A DNA stretch of 64,000 nucleotides from Planctomycetota bacterium. GTDB lineage: Bacteria; Planctomycetota; Planctomycetia; Pirellulales; Lacipirellulaceae. The stretch lies in the NCBI GenBank assembly GCA_029781135.1, contig JAKOXH010000035.1, forward strand, positions 62,001 through 126,000. The letters are read 5' to 3'. Shown here piece after piece: positions 1 to 7,614 of this stretch (position 1 is its first letter; each line of letters begins with the position of its first letter). A program made the position numbers and the translations under genes. The notes under the pieces are model-generated. The model worked only from the letters and a program-made list of their open reading frames with translations. It was not told the origin of the DNA and did not search any database.

Positions 1-1355
1 CCGGCGAAATCACCGCCAACGGCCAAAACTTGGTGCTATCTAGTACGGCGAGCCGGGGCGTCCCCGCCCCTGGCGCACCAGCCAATTACCCTCCCGCATA
101 TTCTCCAACTGTTCCTCAGACTATTTGGCAAGAACCACGCCTCGCACTTCGCGGCCTCGCCAACTACGACGCCGCGACCGATCGACTGAGCTTCGACCAA
201 TTTCAAATTCAATCCAACACGCTGCAGGCAAACGCTACCGGGCAGGTTGAGCGGCTTTCGGCCGATGCCGAATGCAATGTGAACGGCGCGCTGAATTACG
301 ATCTCGCCCAGCTCTCGCCGCTGCTGCGGCCCTACGTTGGTGAAGGCGTGCAGCTTAATGGCCGCGAACAAGCGCGGTTCGCGCTGGCCGGTCGCCTCTC
401 AGACACTAACAACCTTTCTGTTCAGCCCGTTAGTTACGCCAACCAATCCGCAATCCGAAATCCGCAATCCGCAATCCCCTGGTCGCGTCGCATTCGCGCG
501 CAATTCGAATTGCCGTGGAGCACGGCGAATGTTTATGGCCTCCCAGTTGGTCCAGGCAAGCTGGCCGCACAGTTGGGTAATGGGATGGTCCAGGTTGCTC
601 CGCTCACAGTTACCGTGGGTGAAGGGCAACTCAGTCTCGCCCCGACGGTGCGGTTCGATCCGGAGCCGGCCGAGTTGACGCTGCCGCCCGGGCCGGTGAT
701 CACCAATGTCCGCATTTCGCCGGAAGTCAGCGAGACGATGCTCAAGTTCTTCGCCCCGGTGATGGCGGGCGCCACGCAAAGCGAAGGCCTGTTCTCGCTG
801 CAACTCGACGCCTGCCGCGTGCCGCTGGCCGATACGAAGAAAGCGGATTCCGTCGGCAAGCTCACGGTCCATTCCGTGCGCGTGGTGCCCGGCCCGGCGA
901 CCGAGCAATGGGTCGGCCTGGCGCGGCAGATCGAATCGCTCGTGAAGCGCCGCGACCCGGCCTCGCTGGCGAATCGGCCGCCGGTGACGCTCCTTTCGAT
1001 CCGCGACCAGCAAGTGAATTTCCGCGTGGTCGATGGCCGCGTGCACCATGAGAATATCGAGTTCCAAGTCGGCGACATCACTATGCGCACGCAAGGCTCC
1101 GTCGGCCTCGACGAAACGCTCGCGCTCACGCTGCTCATTCCCGTTCAAGACGCCTGGATCGCCAAGGAACCACTGTTCGCCAACCTCAAAGGCCAGTCGC
1201 TGCAAGTGCCGGTCGGCGGCACGCTCAAGCGACCGCAAATCGATCAGCGGGCCGTCGCCAACCTCAGCGCGCAACTCTTCCAAAACGCCGCCGGCCAGGC
1301 AGTCGGGAATCAGATCAACAAGGCGCTGGATAAGTTTCTCAAGCCGAGGCAATGA
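1..1355 (+). CDS. AsmA/TamB-like envelope protein, C-terminal part
   Basis: The reading frame is open from base 3 to the stop, so the gene begins upstream of the window; the TTG near base 30 is internal. The visible 450 residues are rich in beta-type repeats with phrases such as GLANYDAATDRLSFDQFQIQ and a C-terminal GTLKRPQIDQRAVANL segment, the usual look of AsmA/TamB-like proteins that span the periplasm and are linked to outer-membrane lipid homeostasis in other bacteria. Family membership is by general resemblance only. Odd point: residues NQSAIRNPQSAIP are encoded by a run of short AATCCGCAATC repeats at 444-477 that looks like intergenic repeat DNA kept in frame. A run of small toxin-antitoxin genes follows downstream. 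Confidence 0.6.
   Translation, partial: GEITANGQNLVLSSTASRGVPAPGAPANYPPAYSPTVPQTIWQEPRLALRGLANYDAATDRLSFDQFQIQSNTLQANATGQVERLSADAECNVNGALNYDLAQLSPLLRPYVGEGVQLNGREQARFALAGRLSDTNNLSVQPVSYANQSAIRNPQSAIPWSRRIRAQFELPWSTANVYGLPVGPGKLAAQLGNGMVQVAPLTVTVGEGQLSLAPTVRFDPEPAELTLPPGPVITNVRISPEVSETMLKFFAPVMAGATQSEGLFSLQLDACRVPLADTKKADSVGKLTVHSVRVVPGPATEQWVGLARQIESLVKRRDPASLANRPPVTLLSIRDQQVNFRVVDGRVHHENIEFQVGDITMRTQGSVGLDETLALTLLIPVQDAWIAKEPLFANLKGQSLQVPVGGTLKRPQIDQRAVANLSAQLFQNAAGQAVGNQINKALDKFLKPRQ
444..477. repeat. AATCCGCAATC tandem repeat inside the AsmA-like gene
   Basis: Four near copies of an AATCCGCAATC/AATCCGAAATC unit lie in frame in the coding sequence. They are low complexity and unlike the surrounding codons, and resemble the other short repeat families of this window. 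Confidence 0.6.
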
Positions 1356-1522
1356 TGCGGTAATTTATTGATGATTGCATTGACAATGATCAGCCGTTTA
1401 GCCGCGACGCGGAGCGGAGCGCGGCCTACTCGTTCATCTTCACTGCAAGACCCAATAGTCGGCTCACCCAGCGAACCGGGGTACGAGCAAATCGCGGCCG
1501 CCGGCGTTCATTGCTTACGATT

Positions 1523-1550
1523 TTGACCTGCCGACGACACGTGTTACAAT
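1523..1550 (+). promoter_or_regulatory. Sigma-70-type promoter of the first VapBC module
   Basis: TTGACC at 1523-1528 and TACAAT at 1545-1550 are separated by 16 bp. The antitoxin ATG follows at 1574 with an AGGAG ribosome binding site at 1563-1567. Confidence 0.55.
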
Positions 1551-1573
1551 CAAGCAGTCGGCAGGAGAAAACC

Positions 1574-1831
1574 ATGAACGAGAACATCCAATTTCATTTG
1601 CGCGTCGGCGACGATGGCGTGCTGAACTTTCAAGCCAACCTGGGCACCACCACGGCGAGCAAGGATGTTGTCGTCACCGTCGAACCGCTTCCGGCGAGTG
1701 AAAACGAATCGCCGAATGGCCCATCCCTGCCGTGGCGCGAGTTCGTCGAGCGGACGTACGGTTCCTGCGCCGGCACGGGTCTGGAGCGGCCCGAGCAAGG
1801 CTCATTCGAGATGCGTGAGCCAATGGCATGA
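1574..1831 (+). CDS. VapB-like antitoxin partner of a PIN toxin
   Basis: An 85-residue acidic protein whose last four bases overlap the PIN-domain gene (ATGA), the classic translational coupling of an antitoxin and toxin. The N-terminal half is a short beta-rich segment (IQFHLRVGDDGVLNFQANL). The C-terminal half (WREFVERTYGSCAGTGLERP, then a QGSFEMRE ending) resembles the toxin-wrapping tail seen in antitoxins paired with PIN toxins. The ATG at 1574 is chosen over an upstream start because of the AGGAG 7 bases before it and the promoter at 1523-1550. The expected role is to neutralise the VapC-like RNase and autorepress the operon; the DNA-binding fold is not clear from sequence. Confidence 0.65.
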   Translation: MNENIQFHLRVGDDGVLNFQANLGTTTASKDVVVTVEPLPASENESPNGPSLPWREFVERTYGSCAGTGLERPEQGSFEMREPMA

Positions 1832-2229
1832 CATGGATGCTCGATACCAACGCCTGCATTCGCTACCTCAACGGCCGATCTCCTAAATTGCGCTCGACGT
1901 TCGACGCCGCGAATCCCGCGGAGATTCGCGTCTGCTCCGTGGTGAAAGCGGAACTGTATTTCGGCGCCGCGCTGTCGCACGATCCGCAAAAGACGTTGGC
2001 CAGCCAGCAACTTTTTTTGTCACGTTTCCCTTCGCTCGCGTTCGATGGCGCGGCGGCAGTTCTTTACGGTGAAATTCGTGCCGACCTGACGCGTCGCGGA
2101 CTGGTAATTGGCCCCAACGACCTGATGATCGCGTCCATTTGCCGTGCCAACCAGGTAACGCTTGTGACGCACAACGTCAACGAGTTTGGAAGAGTGCCCG
2201 GGTTGGTTGTGGAGGATTGGGAGGCATAG
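1828..2229 (+). CDS. vapC: VapC-like PIN-domain ribonuclease toxin
   Basis: A 133-residue PIN-domain protein. The family cleaves RNA, often tRNA, with a cluster of acidic residues and Mg2+. Visible motifs are LDTNACIRYL near the N-terminus (first Asp), VVKAELYFGA (Glu), GPNDLMIASICR (Asp) and a C-terminal THNVNEF, where Asn often replaces Asp. Length fits VapC (about 130 aa). The start overlaps the antitoxin stop, so the two are surely cotranscribed. The GPNDLMIA form resembles the VapC/FitB branch. Confidence 0.88.
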   Translation: MTWMLDTNACIRYLNGRSPKLRSTFDAANPAEIRVCSVVKAELYFGAALSHDPQKTLASQQLFLSRFPSLAFDGAAAVLYGEIRADLTRRGLVIGPNDLMIASICRANQVTLVTHNVNEFGRVPGLVVEDWEA

Positions 2230-2884
2230 GTAAAATTGGTTTGCCTCGCTGAAATCGTCGACCGAACGACGACGGTTCAGGGGTCAGAGGTCAGGGGCGA
2301 GAATGGGGAATTGGGAATGGGGAGTGGGGAATACGGAATTCGCTGTCTTGCATTCCCAATTCCCCACTCCCCACTCCCATTTGGTCGTTGGTCATGGGTC
2401 CTTCTGGCTAACGACTAATAGCTAACGACTAACGACTAACGACTTCCAAAAAAATGATGGGCCCATTGGGGCGTCGGTCATTGGTGAGCTGGCGCGCATG
2501 ATCAGCGGGTGAGGCCGATGGCAACGAGCTAGGGACCGATTCTCCACCCGTGCGAGTGAGGCTCTGCTCCGCGGGACCGGGGTGTCTGGCTGGCGGAGGT
2601 TTCAGCGGTGGTGGCCGCGCTGCGGCTCCGGTCCGAGAGGTCGCCAACTGACATTGTCCCGGCGAGACGTCTGCTTGGCAGAGACTGCACTCGAACGGTC
2701 ATTTGTGAGTGCGACTGTAGCACAGGTCGTGGCCCAAAAGCAAGCAAATAGTGGAAAAGTTTTCAGTAGCTGGAAATGGATAGGAAATGTACGGACATTT
2801 CGTGGGTGGGATATCTTGCTCGGTGCTGCGGAAGGAACGCGGGACGGGCTGAGCGGTAATTGTCTCCTGCCTGCTTTCTTGTCT
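2230..2884. repeat. Gene-free gap with inverted and tandem repeats
   Basis: No convincing gene. At 2302-2331 a GGGGAATTGGGAATGGGG-type arm faces its reverse complement at 2352-2379 across a 20-bp spacer, giving a long hairpin. At 2407-2443 a TAACGAC heptamer is repeated, with CTAATAG interruptions. From 2444 to 2884 I see unremarkable non-coding sequence before the end of the HNH gene on the other strand. Confidence 0.6.
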
Positions 2885-4000
2885 CTAAAGTTCTCGATCG
2901 GATTTCCCCAGATTGCACGCATCACATAAGGTCCAAAGGTTATTGTCATCATAGGTTCCGCCAATGGCGAGCGGTTTCTTGTGGTCGACATGCAACGTGG
3001 CTCCGTCAGCTTGCGACGCACCGCACAGCTGACAACGGTAGCCGTCGCGCTTCAAAATCTCAAACCTCTGGGATTTGGGAATTGTCTCCCGTGGCGTCTT
3101 TTCAAGAATCTGATCCTCATTTGCCAACTCCGGACCCAAATAGCCGGTTGGTACTTCCGCCATACTCACTTTTTGTACTACGGCACCGCTCCGCATCTTA
3201 ATGATCGGTGTCATCCGCCCTTCACCAGTCCAAAACAAGCAGAGATGCGGGTTTCGCCAATGGGGCGATTGCTCACTTTCGATTTGCAGACGCCTACCGA
3301 AGTTAAATCCTCGCCCCGCCCGCTTTGATGCCCGCCTCTCTAGCCACTGTTTCAATGCCTCATCATCAGTTAGATCGTATTTCGCTTGATCCTTCGACAA
3401 CACGATTGGCGTCACCAAATCGTCGTTCTGCGACAGCAGGCCGAGGAACACCACAAGGCGGACCATTAACTTTCCCGCTTCGGAATGATGCTGTCGCACG
3501 CTTTGACTTCGTTCGTTTAACCGAGTAAGCCACTCTTCAACCACGTCGTCAGGCTCATACGCATGCTGGACCGTGAGTACATCGTCGGTTCCATCTTGAA
3601 AGTGGCAAAAAACTTGGATTGTCTTAAATCCCTTCGGCCAGAATAAGAGTGCCGTTCCCAGTTTTGATGGCTCACGGCCAACTGCGAATCGCATGAGAAT
3701 TGAGTAGAACGGGATTCGCACTTGCGAGAACTTGATGTCAAGTTTGACAGACTTTACTAGGTCAACAGCAATGGGTCACACGTTGTAGTATGGACGTTCC
3801 GATGCGACCCAGATTTCTTCGGCAAACGCAATGCTGTGTTTATTAAAAGTTTGCGAGTCGCTGTCATAACTGGAAGCAAAATCTTCCAAGAGGCGACGCC
3901 GGTATTGATGCGAGCTGACGGCTTTTGCTGCCTCCCGTTCGTACCCAACCCCGCTCCGGGCGACAATTCTGCGATAAGTGACGTAATTGTGGAACTGCAT
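2885..4000 (-). pseudogene. HNH endonuclease gene interrupted by an in-frame TGA
   Basis: Read on the minus strand, an ATG at 4000 with a GGGAG site 8 bases before it opens a frame that runs to a TGA at 3776-3778 and continues in the same frame to 2885. The joined product would be about 371 residues. The junction reads ...SERPYYNV, stop, PIAVDLVKSVKLD..., exactly where a tryptophan would suit the aromatic run, so a single TGG to TGA change explains it. The C-terminal part is a well-formed HNH domain: CQLCG, then HVDHKKPLAIGG, then CDACN, with two zinc-knuckle CxxC pairs and the catalytic His. The middle part has no function I recognise. It is divergent from the ribbon-helix-helix gene at 4085. 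Alternatives are a sequencing error, readthrough, or restart at the GTG at 3721. Confidence 0.7.
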
Positions 4001-4030
4001 TCGCAAATCTCCCAGTCCTTGACCAAATAC

Positions 4031-4066
4031 AGTATTCGCATATACTTGTAGCAATATGCGAATACT
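4031..4066. promoter_or_regulatory. 13-bp perfect inverted repeat, probable operator
   Basis: AGTATTCGCATAT (4031-4043) is repeated exactly in reverse complement at 4054-4066 with a 10-bp spacer. It sits between the divergent HNH and ribbon-helix-helix genes, 18 bp before the latter's ATG, where an autoregulator would bind. Confidence 0.65.
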
Positions 4067-4084
4067 AATACAAGGGGTAGACAC

Positions 4085-4579
4085 ATGGCGAAGATAGGCA
4101 TTTACATTCCCGATGAACGCATGAAGGACATCGAACACTGGCGCGAGAAAATCAACTTTTCCCGTGTGTTCATGGAAGCGTTCGATCGGGCCATAGTTTC
4201 GGAATCTGCACTCACCAACATCAAGGGGAAAGATATGAAAGCGCTAATAGAGCGATTGAAGAAGGAAACCAATGGGACGAAGGAACACGCCTGGAAACTT
4301 GGTGTTAAGATTGGGCGGGAGTGGGCGTTGAAATGCGCCAACTATGGACACTTGCGACAGATTGGCGAAGGCGAAATGAAGTTCGATATGCCAGATTCCA
4401 ACGCGATGCGACTGCTATATTGCTGTTATGAAGCCGATTACTGCCGGACTCCGGAAGATGAGCAGGCGGAAATTGAACTTGAACGATTTGGTGACGCTGA
4501 AACCTATCGACGTGGATTCAATGATGGCTTCGTTGATGCCGTAAAGCATATTTGGGACGAGATCAAGACTGCAATTTAA
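4085..4579 (+). CDS. Ribbon-helix-helix N-terminal protein of unknown function
   Basis: A 164-residue protein. Its first 38 residues (KIGIYIPDERMKDIEHWREK, then INFSRVFMEAFDRAI) have the beta-strand, helix, turn, helix pattern of ribbon-helix-helix DNA-binding domains such as Arc/MetJ/CopG. The rest is charged and helical, ending in RRGFNDGFVDAVKHIWDEIK, and I do not recognise it. The 13-bp palindrome immediately upstream is a fitting autoregulatory operator. AT content is slightly higher than in neighbours. The divergent HNH gene may share the control region, so together they may form a small mobile or defence-like unit, but that is inference. Confidence 0.65.
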   Translation: MAKIGIYIPDERMKDIEHWREKINFSRVFMEAFDRAIVSESALTNIKGKDMKALIERLKKETNGTKEHAWKLGVKIGREWALKCANYGHLRQIGEGEMKFDMPDSNAMRLLYCCYEADYCRTPEDEQAEIELERFGDAETYRRGFNDGFVDAVKHIWDEIKTAI

Positions 4580-4881
4580 GGAAGATCACAAGGATTCGCC
4601 AGATGGTGGATGGGCTGCCATTCGAAGGTCCACGCTCTGGCGAGCGTGGCTACTTTTCGTGGTGCGGATCGGCAAGTGCGGGTTGGCCTTGTTCTTGGTT
4701 AATAGCCCGGTTGATATCCGCAGCGGCGTTGCCGCCGCCGCTAAAGGCCACTTCGCTATCCGCCGTAAACGGCGAAGGGCGGTGAACCGCCTTGGTCGAA
4801 GTGTAAACGCCGCAAATGTGTTGGCAATGTAAATTGCATCCGAGATTGGACATTGCCCGCCTATGTGTTACAATGTAATAC
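4580..4881. repeat. Intergenic gap with a CCACGCTC/GAGCGTGG hairpin
   Basis: No gene. At 4628-4653 lies the palindrome CCACGCTCTGGCGAGCGTGG preceded by GT and followed by CTAC; further copies occur at 5725-5750 and 5866-5891. A short GCCGTAAACGGCG hairpin lies near 4760. The promoter of the next TA module starts at 4846. Confidence 0.55.
4846..4881 (+). promoter_or_regulatory. Promoter and overlapping operator of the second PIN module; probably leaderless
   Basis: TTGGAC (4846-4851), a 17-bp spacer and TACAAT (4869-4874) form a good sigma-70 promoter. The -10 is embedded in an imperfect palindrome, GTGTTAC-AAT-GTAATAC (4865-4881), that touches the ATG at 4882. Transcription would begin at or next to the start codon and there is no Shine-Dalgarno, suggesting a leaderless mRNA repressed by operator occlusion of the -10. 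Confidence 0.55.
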
Positions 4882-5097
4882 ATGACTACGCTGACGCTGC
4901 GGATACCGGACGAGCTCAAGGAGCAGCTTGAGGAGTTGAGTCGGCAGTTGCACCGGCCGACGAGCGAACTGGTGCGCGAATCGATTCGCCGCTACGTGGT
5001 GACCGAGCAACTCAAGGCGATTCGCGGCGTGACCGTTCCGCTGGCGGAGGCCCAGGGATTTCTCACGGACGAAGATATCTTCAAGGCCGTCTCGTGA
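4882..5097 (+). CDS. Ribbon-helix-helix (CopG/ParD-type) antitoxin
   Basis: A 71-residue protein beginning TTLTLRIPDELKEQLEEL, the beta strand and first helix of a CopG-family ribbon-helix-helix domain, followed by a second helix (SELVRESIRRYVV). The short tail (FLTDEDIFKAVS) should cover the toxin. The TGA overlaps the GTG of the PIN gene (GTGA). It probably binds the palindrome over its own -10 box as a dimer. Confidence 0.8.
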   Translation: MTTLTLRIPDELKEQLEELSRQLHRPTSELVRESIRRYVVTEQLKAIRGVTVPLAEAQGFLTDEDIFKAVS

Positions 5098-5498
5098 GGC
5101 TCGTGCTCGATACGAACGTGCTGTTGGCCGGTATCGCGACGCACGGAATTTGCGAAGGGCTCGTGGCAATCTGTTTCCGCGACCATACGGTCGTGCTCTC
5201 GGACCACATTTTGGACGAGTTTGTTGAGCATTACGTGGGCAAGTTCAAGGGGTCGCGCGAGCAGGCAGCGCTCGTTGTGGACACGCTTCGCAGACACAGT
5301 GAAATTGTTGTGCCGGTAGATGTTTCTCGTGATGCCGTGGGTGATGTTGATGATTTGCCCGTTTTGGGAACTATCGTGGCTGGGCAGGCCGATTGTTTGA
5401 TCACGGGCGATAAGCAACTCTTGGACTTGGAGAGTTATCAGGGGATACCGATTCTATCGCCACGCAAGTTCTACGAGCGGATTCGAACTGGCGGTTGA
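5094..5498 (+). CDS. PIN-family toxin, TA system
   Basis: A 134-residue PIN protein resembling COG1569, predicted RNA-cleaving toxins paired with ribbon-helix-helix antitoxins. Acidic sites visible: LDTNVLLAGI (Asp), DHILDEFVEHY (Glu), GQADCLITGDKQLL (two Asp). The GTG start overlaps the antitoxin stop. The C-terminus GIPILSPRKFYERI is typical of this branch. It differs from the VapC proteins at 1828 and 45069, so the three are not recent copies of one another. Confidence 0.85.
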   Translation: MRLVLDTNVLLAGIATHGICEGLVAICFRDHTVVLSDHILDEFVEHYVGKFKGSREQAALVVDTLRRHSEIVVPVDVSRDAVGDVDDLPVLGTIVAGQADCLITGDKQLLDLESYQGIPILSPRKFYERIRTGG

Positions 5499-6000
5499 CC
5501 GATGATTGCCGTTCCGCGCTGTAGCCGATGACTGGCTCGTCGATCATCGCGATGCAATTGGCACCGTACGCCAGATACTGACGCACACATTGCCGCTCGC
5601 GGCCGCGCCGCACCGACATTCGGCCGGGAGAAGTCTTGGTCGATGGCATCGCACAATCGGCCGAAAGTCGGTGCCACCCAAGTAGCCACCGTCGCCAGAT
5701 GGTGGAATCGTGCTGCAATCCGAAGTCCACGCTTTGGCGAGCGTCGCTACATTTCTGGGGTCCATACCCGCTTGATCTAGATATTGCACTGCTGGCAGGA
5801 TCGATCGGGCAATCCACCGCAAGGCCCAGGCAGAAATAGCACTGGCAAAGCCAGTGGCACCCGAAGTCCACGCTCTGGCGAGCGTGGCTACAAGGGCAGC
5901 ACTGCTAGCAGCAAGCAGGCTTGCTGGGAATTGGGGGTTTCACTAATCTTGGCGGGCGAATTTCTGTCCCGCGACCCCGTTGATTTTGGACGGTACTGCA
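5499..6000. repeat. Gene-free gap with three palindromic repeat copies
   Basis: No convincing gene; a minus-strand frame around 5500-5620 (GRERQCVRQYLAYGANCIAM) might be a worn gene remnant. Repeats: a CCACGC...GCGTCG copy at 5725-5750, then a compound at 5839-5892 in which CACTGGCAAAGCCAGTG is joined directly to a CCACGCTC/GAGCGTGG palindrome. Confidence 0.5.
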
Positions 6001-7074
6001 ATGGCCAATGTCTTGCGCACCGCTGTGTTTGGTTTGTTCGTGGCGATTGCCGCGCTGTTGCCTGCTGAGCGCGTTCGGGCGCAGGGGGCCGTGATGCAGA
6101 ACCCGACGGAGGTGACGGTCATCAATGCGACGAATGTGTTCGCGCAGGCGATGCAGATGCCGCAAAACGAGATTCCGCGTTCGCTCTTGGCCAATGCGCA
6201 GGCGATTGCGATCGTGCCGGGCATGATGCGGGGGGCGTTCGTGTTCGGCGTGCAGTACGGCAAAGGCGTGCTGGTGATGCGCGGCGCGAACGGGGCGTGG
6301 CAGGCGCCGCGGATGATCCAAATGGCTGGGGGTAGTTTTGGCTATCAGATCGGCGTGCAGGCGACCGACCTCATCCTCGTGTTCCGCACGCCGCAGAGTG
6401 TGCAGAACTTGTTGCGGGGGACGCTCAAGGTGGGCGTCGATGCGTCGGCGGCGGCGGGGCCGGTGGGTCGGCAGACGTCGGCTGCGACGGACCTGCGGCT
6501 GGCGGCGGAAATTTTGTCGTACTCACGAGCGCGTGGGGCGTTCGTCGGTGTGTCGCTCGATGGCACGTCGATTTCGCTCGACCCCAACGCGGAAGCGATT
6601 TACTATCAGCCACCGGGGGCGTTTCCCGCGTCGGCCGCCCACTTGCTGCAAACGATTCAAGCCTATACGGCCGTGCAGCCGGGCATGGCGCCGGCGACGG
6701 CCACCGGGCAGTTTGCGCCGGCGCCCACGACGGGTTGGGTGGCGACTGGTCAACGGACGAATGATGCCGAAACCACGCGGCAGCAACTTGATGCGGCTGC
6801 TCGTCAGTTGTTTAGCACGCCCGGCATCGTCGACAACGCGACGTGGCAACAGTATCTCGCCTTGCCGCCGGAAGTTTATGTGCCGAATCAAACGCCGAAC
6901 CCACAGACCCTGCAACAGGCGCTCGATCGCTACGAAACCGTGGCGAAACAGCCGGAATATGCGGCGTTGCAGGTACGGCCGGAGTTTCAACAAACGCTGA
7001 CCGCGCTCCGCCGAATGGGCGAAGTGAGGACGGCGTCGAACACGCCGGCGACGCTGCCGGCGCCGCCGAAATAA
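6001..7074 (+). CDS. Exported lipid-binding SYLF-domain protein
   Basis: A 357-residue protein with an N-terminal signal peptide (hydrophobic FGLFVAIAALL, likely cleavage after VRAQ) and a SYLF/Ysc84-like domain at about residues 30-200: LLANAQAIAIVPGMMRGAFV, FGVQYGKGVLVMR, then LVFRTPQSVQNLLRG and GVSLDGTSISLD. SYLF domains bind phosphoinositides in eukaryotes; bacterial members are mostly secreted with undefined roles. The C-terminal third is Pro/Thr/Gln-rich. The ATG at 6001 is preferred to a TTG at 5980 because it gives a clean signal peptide. Confidence 0.82.
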   Translation: MANVLRTAVFGLFVAIAALLPAERVRAQGAVMQNPTEVTVINATNVFAQAMQMPQNEIPRSLLANAQAIAIVPGMMRGAFVFGVQYGKGVLVMRGANGAWQAPRMIQMAGGSFGYQIGVQATDLILVFRTPQSVQNLLRGTLKVGVDASAAAGPVGRQTSAATDLRLAAEILSYSRARGAFVGVSLDGTSISLDPNAEAIYYQPPGAFPASAAHLLQTIQAYTAVQPGMAPATATGQFAPAPTTGWVATGQRTNDAETTRQQLDAAARQLFSTPGIVDNATWQQYLALPPEVYVPNQTPNPQTLQQALDRYETVAKQPEYAALQVRPEFQQTLTALRRMGEVRTASNTPATLPAPPK

Positions 7075-7075
7075 A

Positions 7076-7292
7076 TGTACGCATCTCGCTCCGCGAGATG
7101 CTGGGTGCCACTGCTGGCTTGTCCAGCAGTGCGATTGACGAAGAATGGCTTGCGTCGGAACCCGGCAATCAGTCGCCAATAGGTACAAACCACAAGCTGA
7201 ACGCCGGCCGAAGCACTGCTAACAAGTTAGCAGTGGCACCCCTTCCGCACTTCGCTGAGATACAATTTCCTCTCGCGGAGCGAGAGGGGTAC
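7076..7292. repeat. Nested pair of inverted hairpin elements
   Basis: Outer hairpins ATCTCGC-TCC-GCGAGAT (7083-7099) and CTCTCGC-GGA-GCGAGAG (7271-7287) face each other. Inside them is a second inverted pair, GCCACTGCTGG...CCAGCAGTG (7107-7131) and CACTGCTAAC...TTAGCAGTGGCACC (7214-7240). The loops are reverse complements (TCC versus GGA), as in REPIN doublets. Confidence 0.65.
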
Positions 7293-7327
7293 AGTGCTGA
7301 CTCTTGGCCATCGACCGAGTATCATAC

Positions 7328-7510
7328 ATGACTCGTACCGATATCATCTTGCTGGCCGTCGCCGCGAATGTCGCGGTGATGACGTTGGTGCGGCTGATGA
7401 AAACGCGGCGCGATGCCCTGGTCGCCGATGTGCAGCGGCAGGTTGATGCGCGGCGCAAGCGGGGCCGGGCGGCGGGGGATGGTGCGGGGAAGAATCGGGA
7501 CGCAGCGTGA
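7328..7510 (+). CDS. Small membrane-anchored protein, unknown
   Basis: A 60-residue frame starting at ATG 7328: one hydrophobic helix (DIILLAVAANVAVMTLV), then a strongly basic tail (RLMKTRRDALVADVQRQVDARRKRGR). Such a layout would place the tail in the cytoplasm. There is no homology I can name and no strong ribosome binding site, so it could be spurious, but the helix plus basic tail is not what random GC-rich sequence usually gives. It lies between a nested hairpin element and miaB. Confidence 0.4.
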   Translation: MTRTDIILLAVAANVAVMTLVRLMKTRRDALVADVQRQVDARRKRGRAAGDGAGKNRDAA

Positions 7511-7518
7511 TTTGTGCT

Positions 7519-7606
7519 AGACAAGGAGACCGGGAGACAAGGAGACAAGGAGACTTGTTGGAGCGTACTTCTCCTTGTCTCCCCTTCTCCTTGTCTCCTT
7601 GTCTTT
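7519..7606. repeat. GACAAGGAGA polypurine/polypyrimidine inverted repeat
   Basis: Left arm 7519-7555 is tandem GACAAGGAGA; right arm 7570-7605 is its reverse complement (TCTCCTTGTC tandem). It ends 9 bp before the miaB ATG, so any miaB ribosome binding site (AGGA at 7609-7612) lies just beyond it. Other copies are at 50463-50550, 57428-57650 and 60872-60982. Confidence 0.7.
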
Positions 7607-7614
7607 CCTAGGAA

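Noticed and set aside
5401-5871. Minus-strand 156-codon frame near 5.6 kb
   Set aside because: Contains repeat DNA and overlaps the PIN toxin end; a short stretch is protein-like but too little to call a gene fragment.
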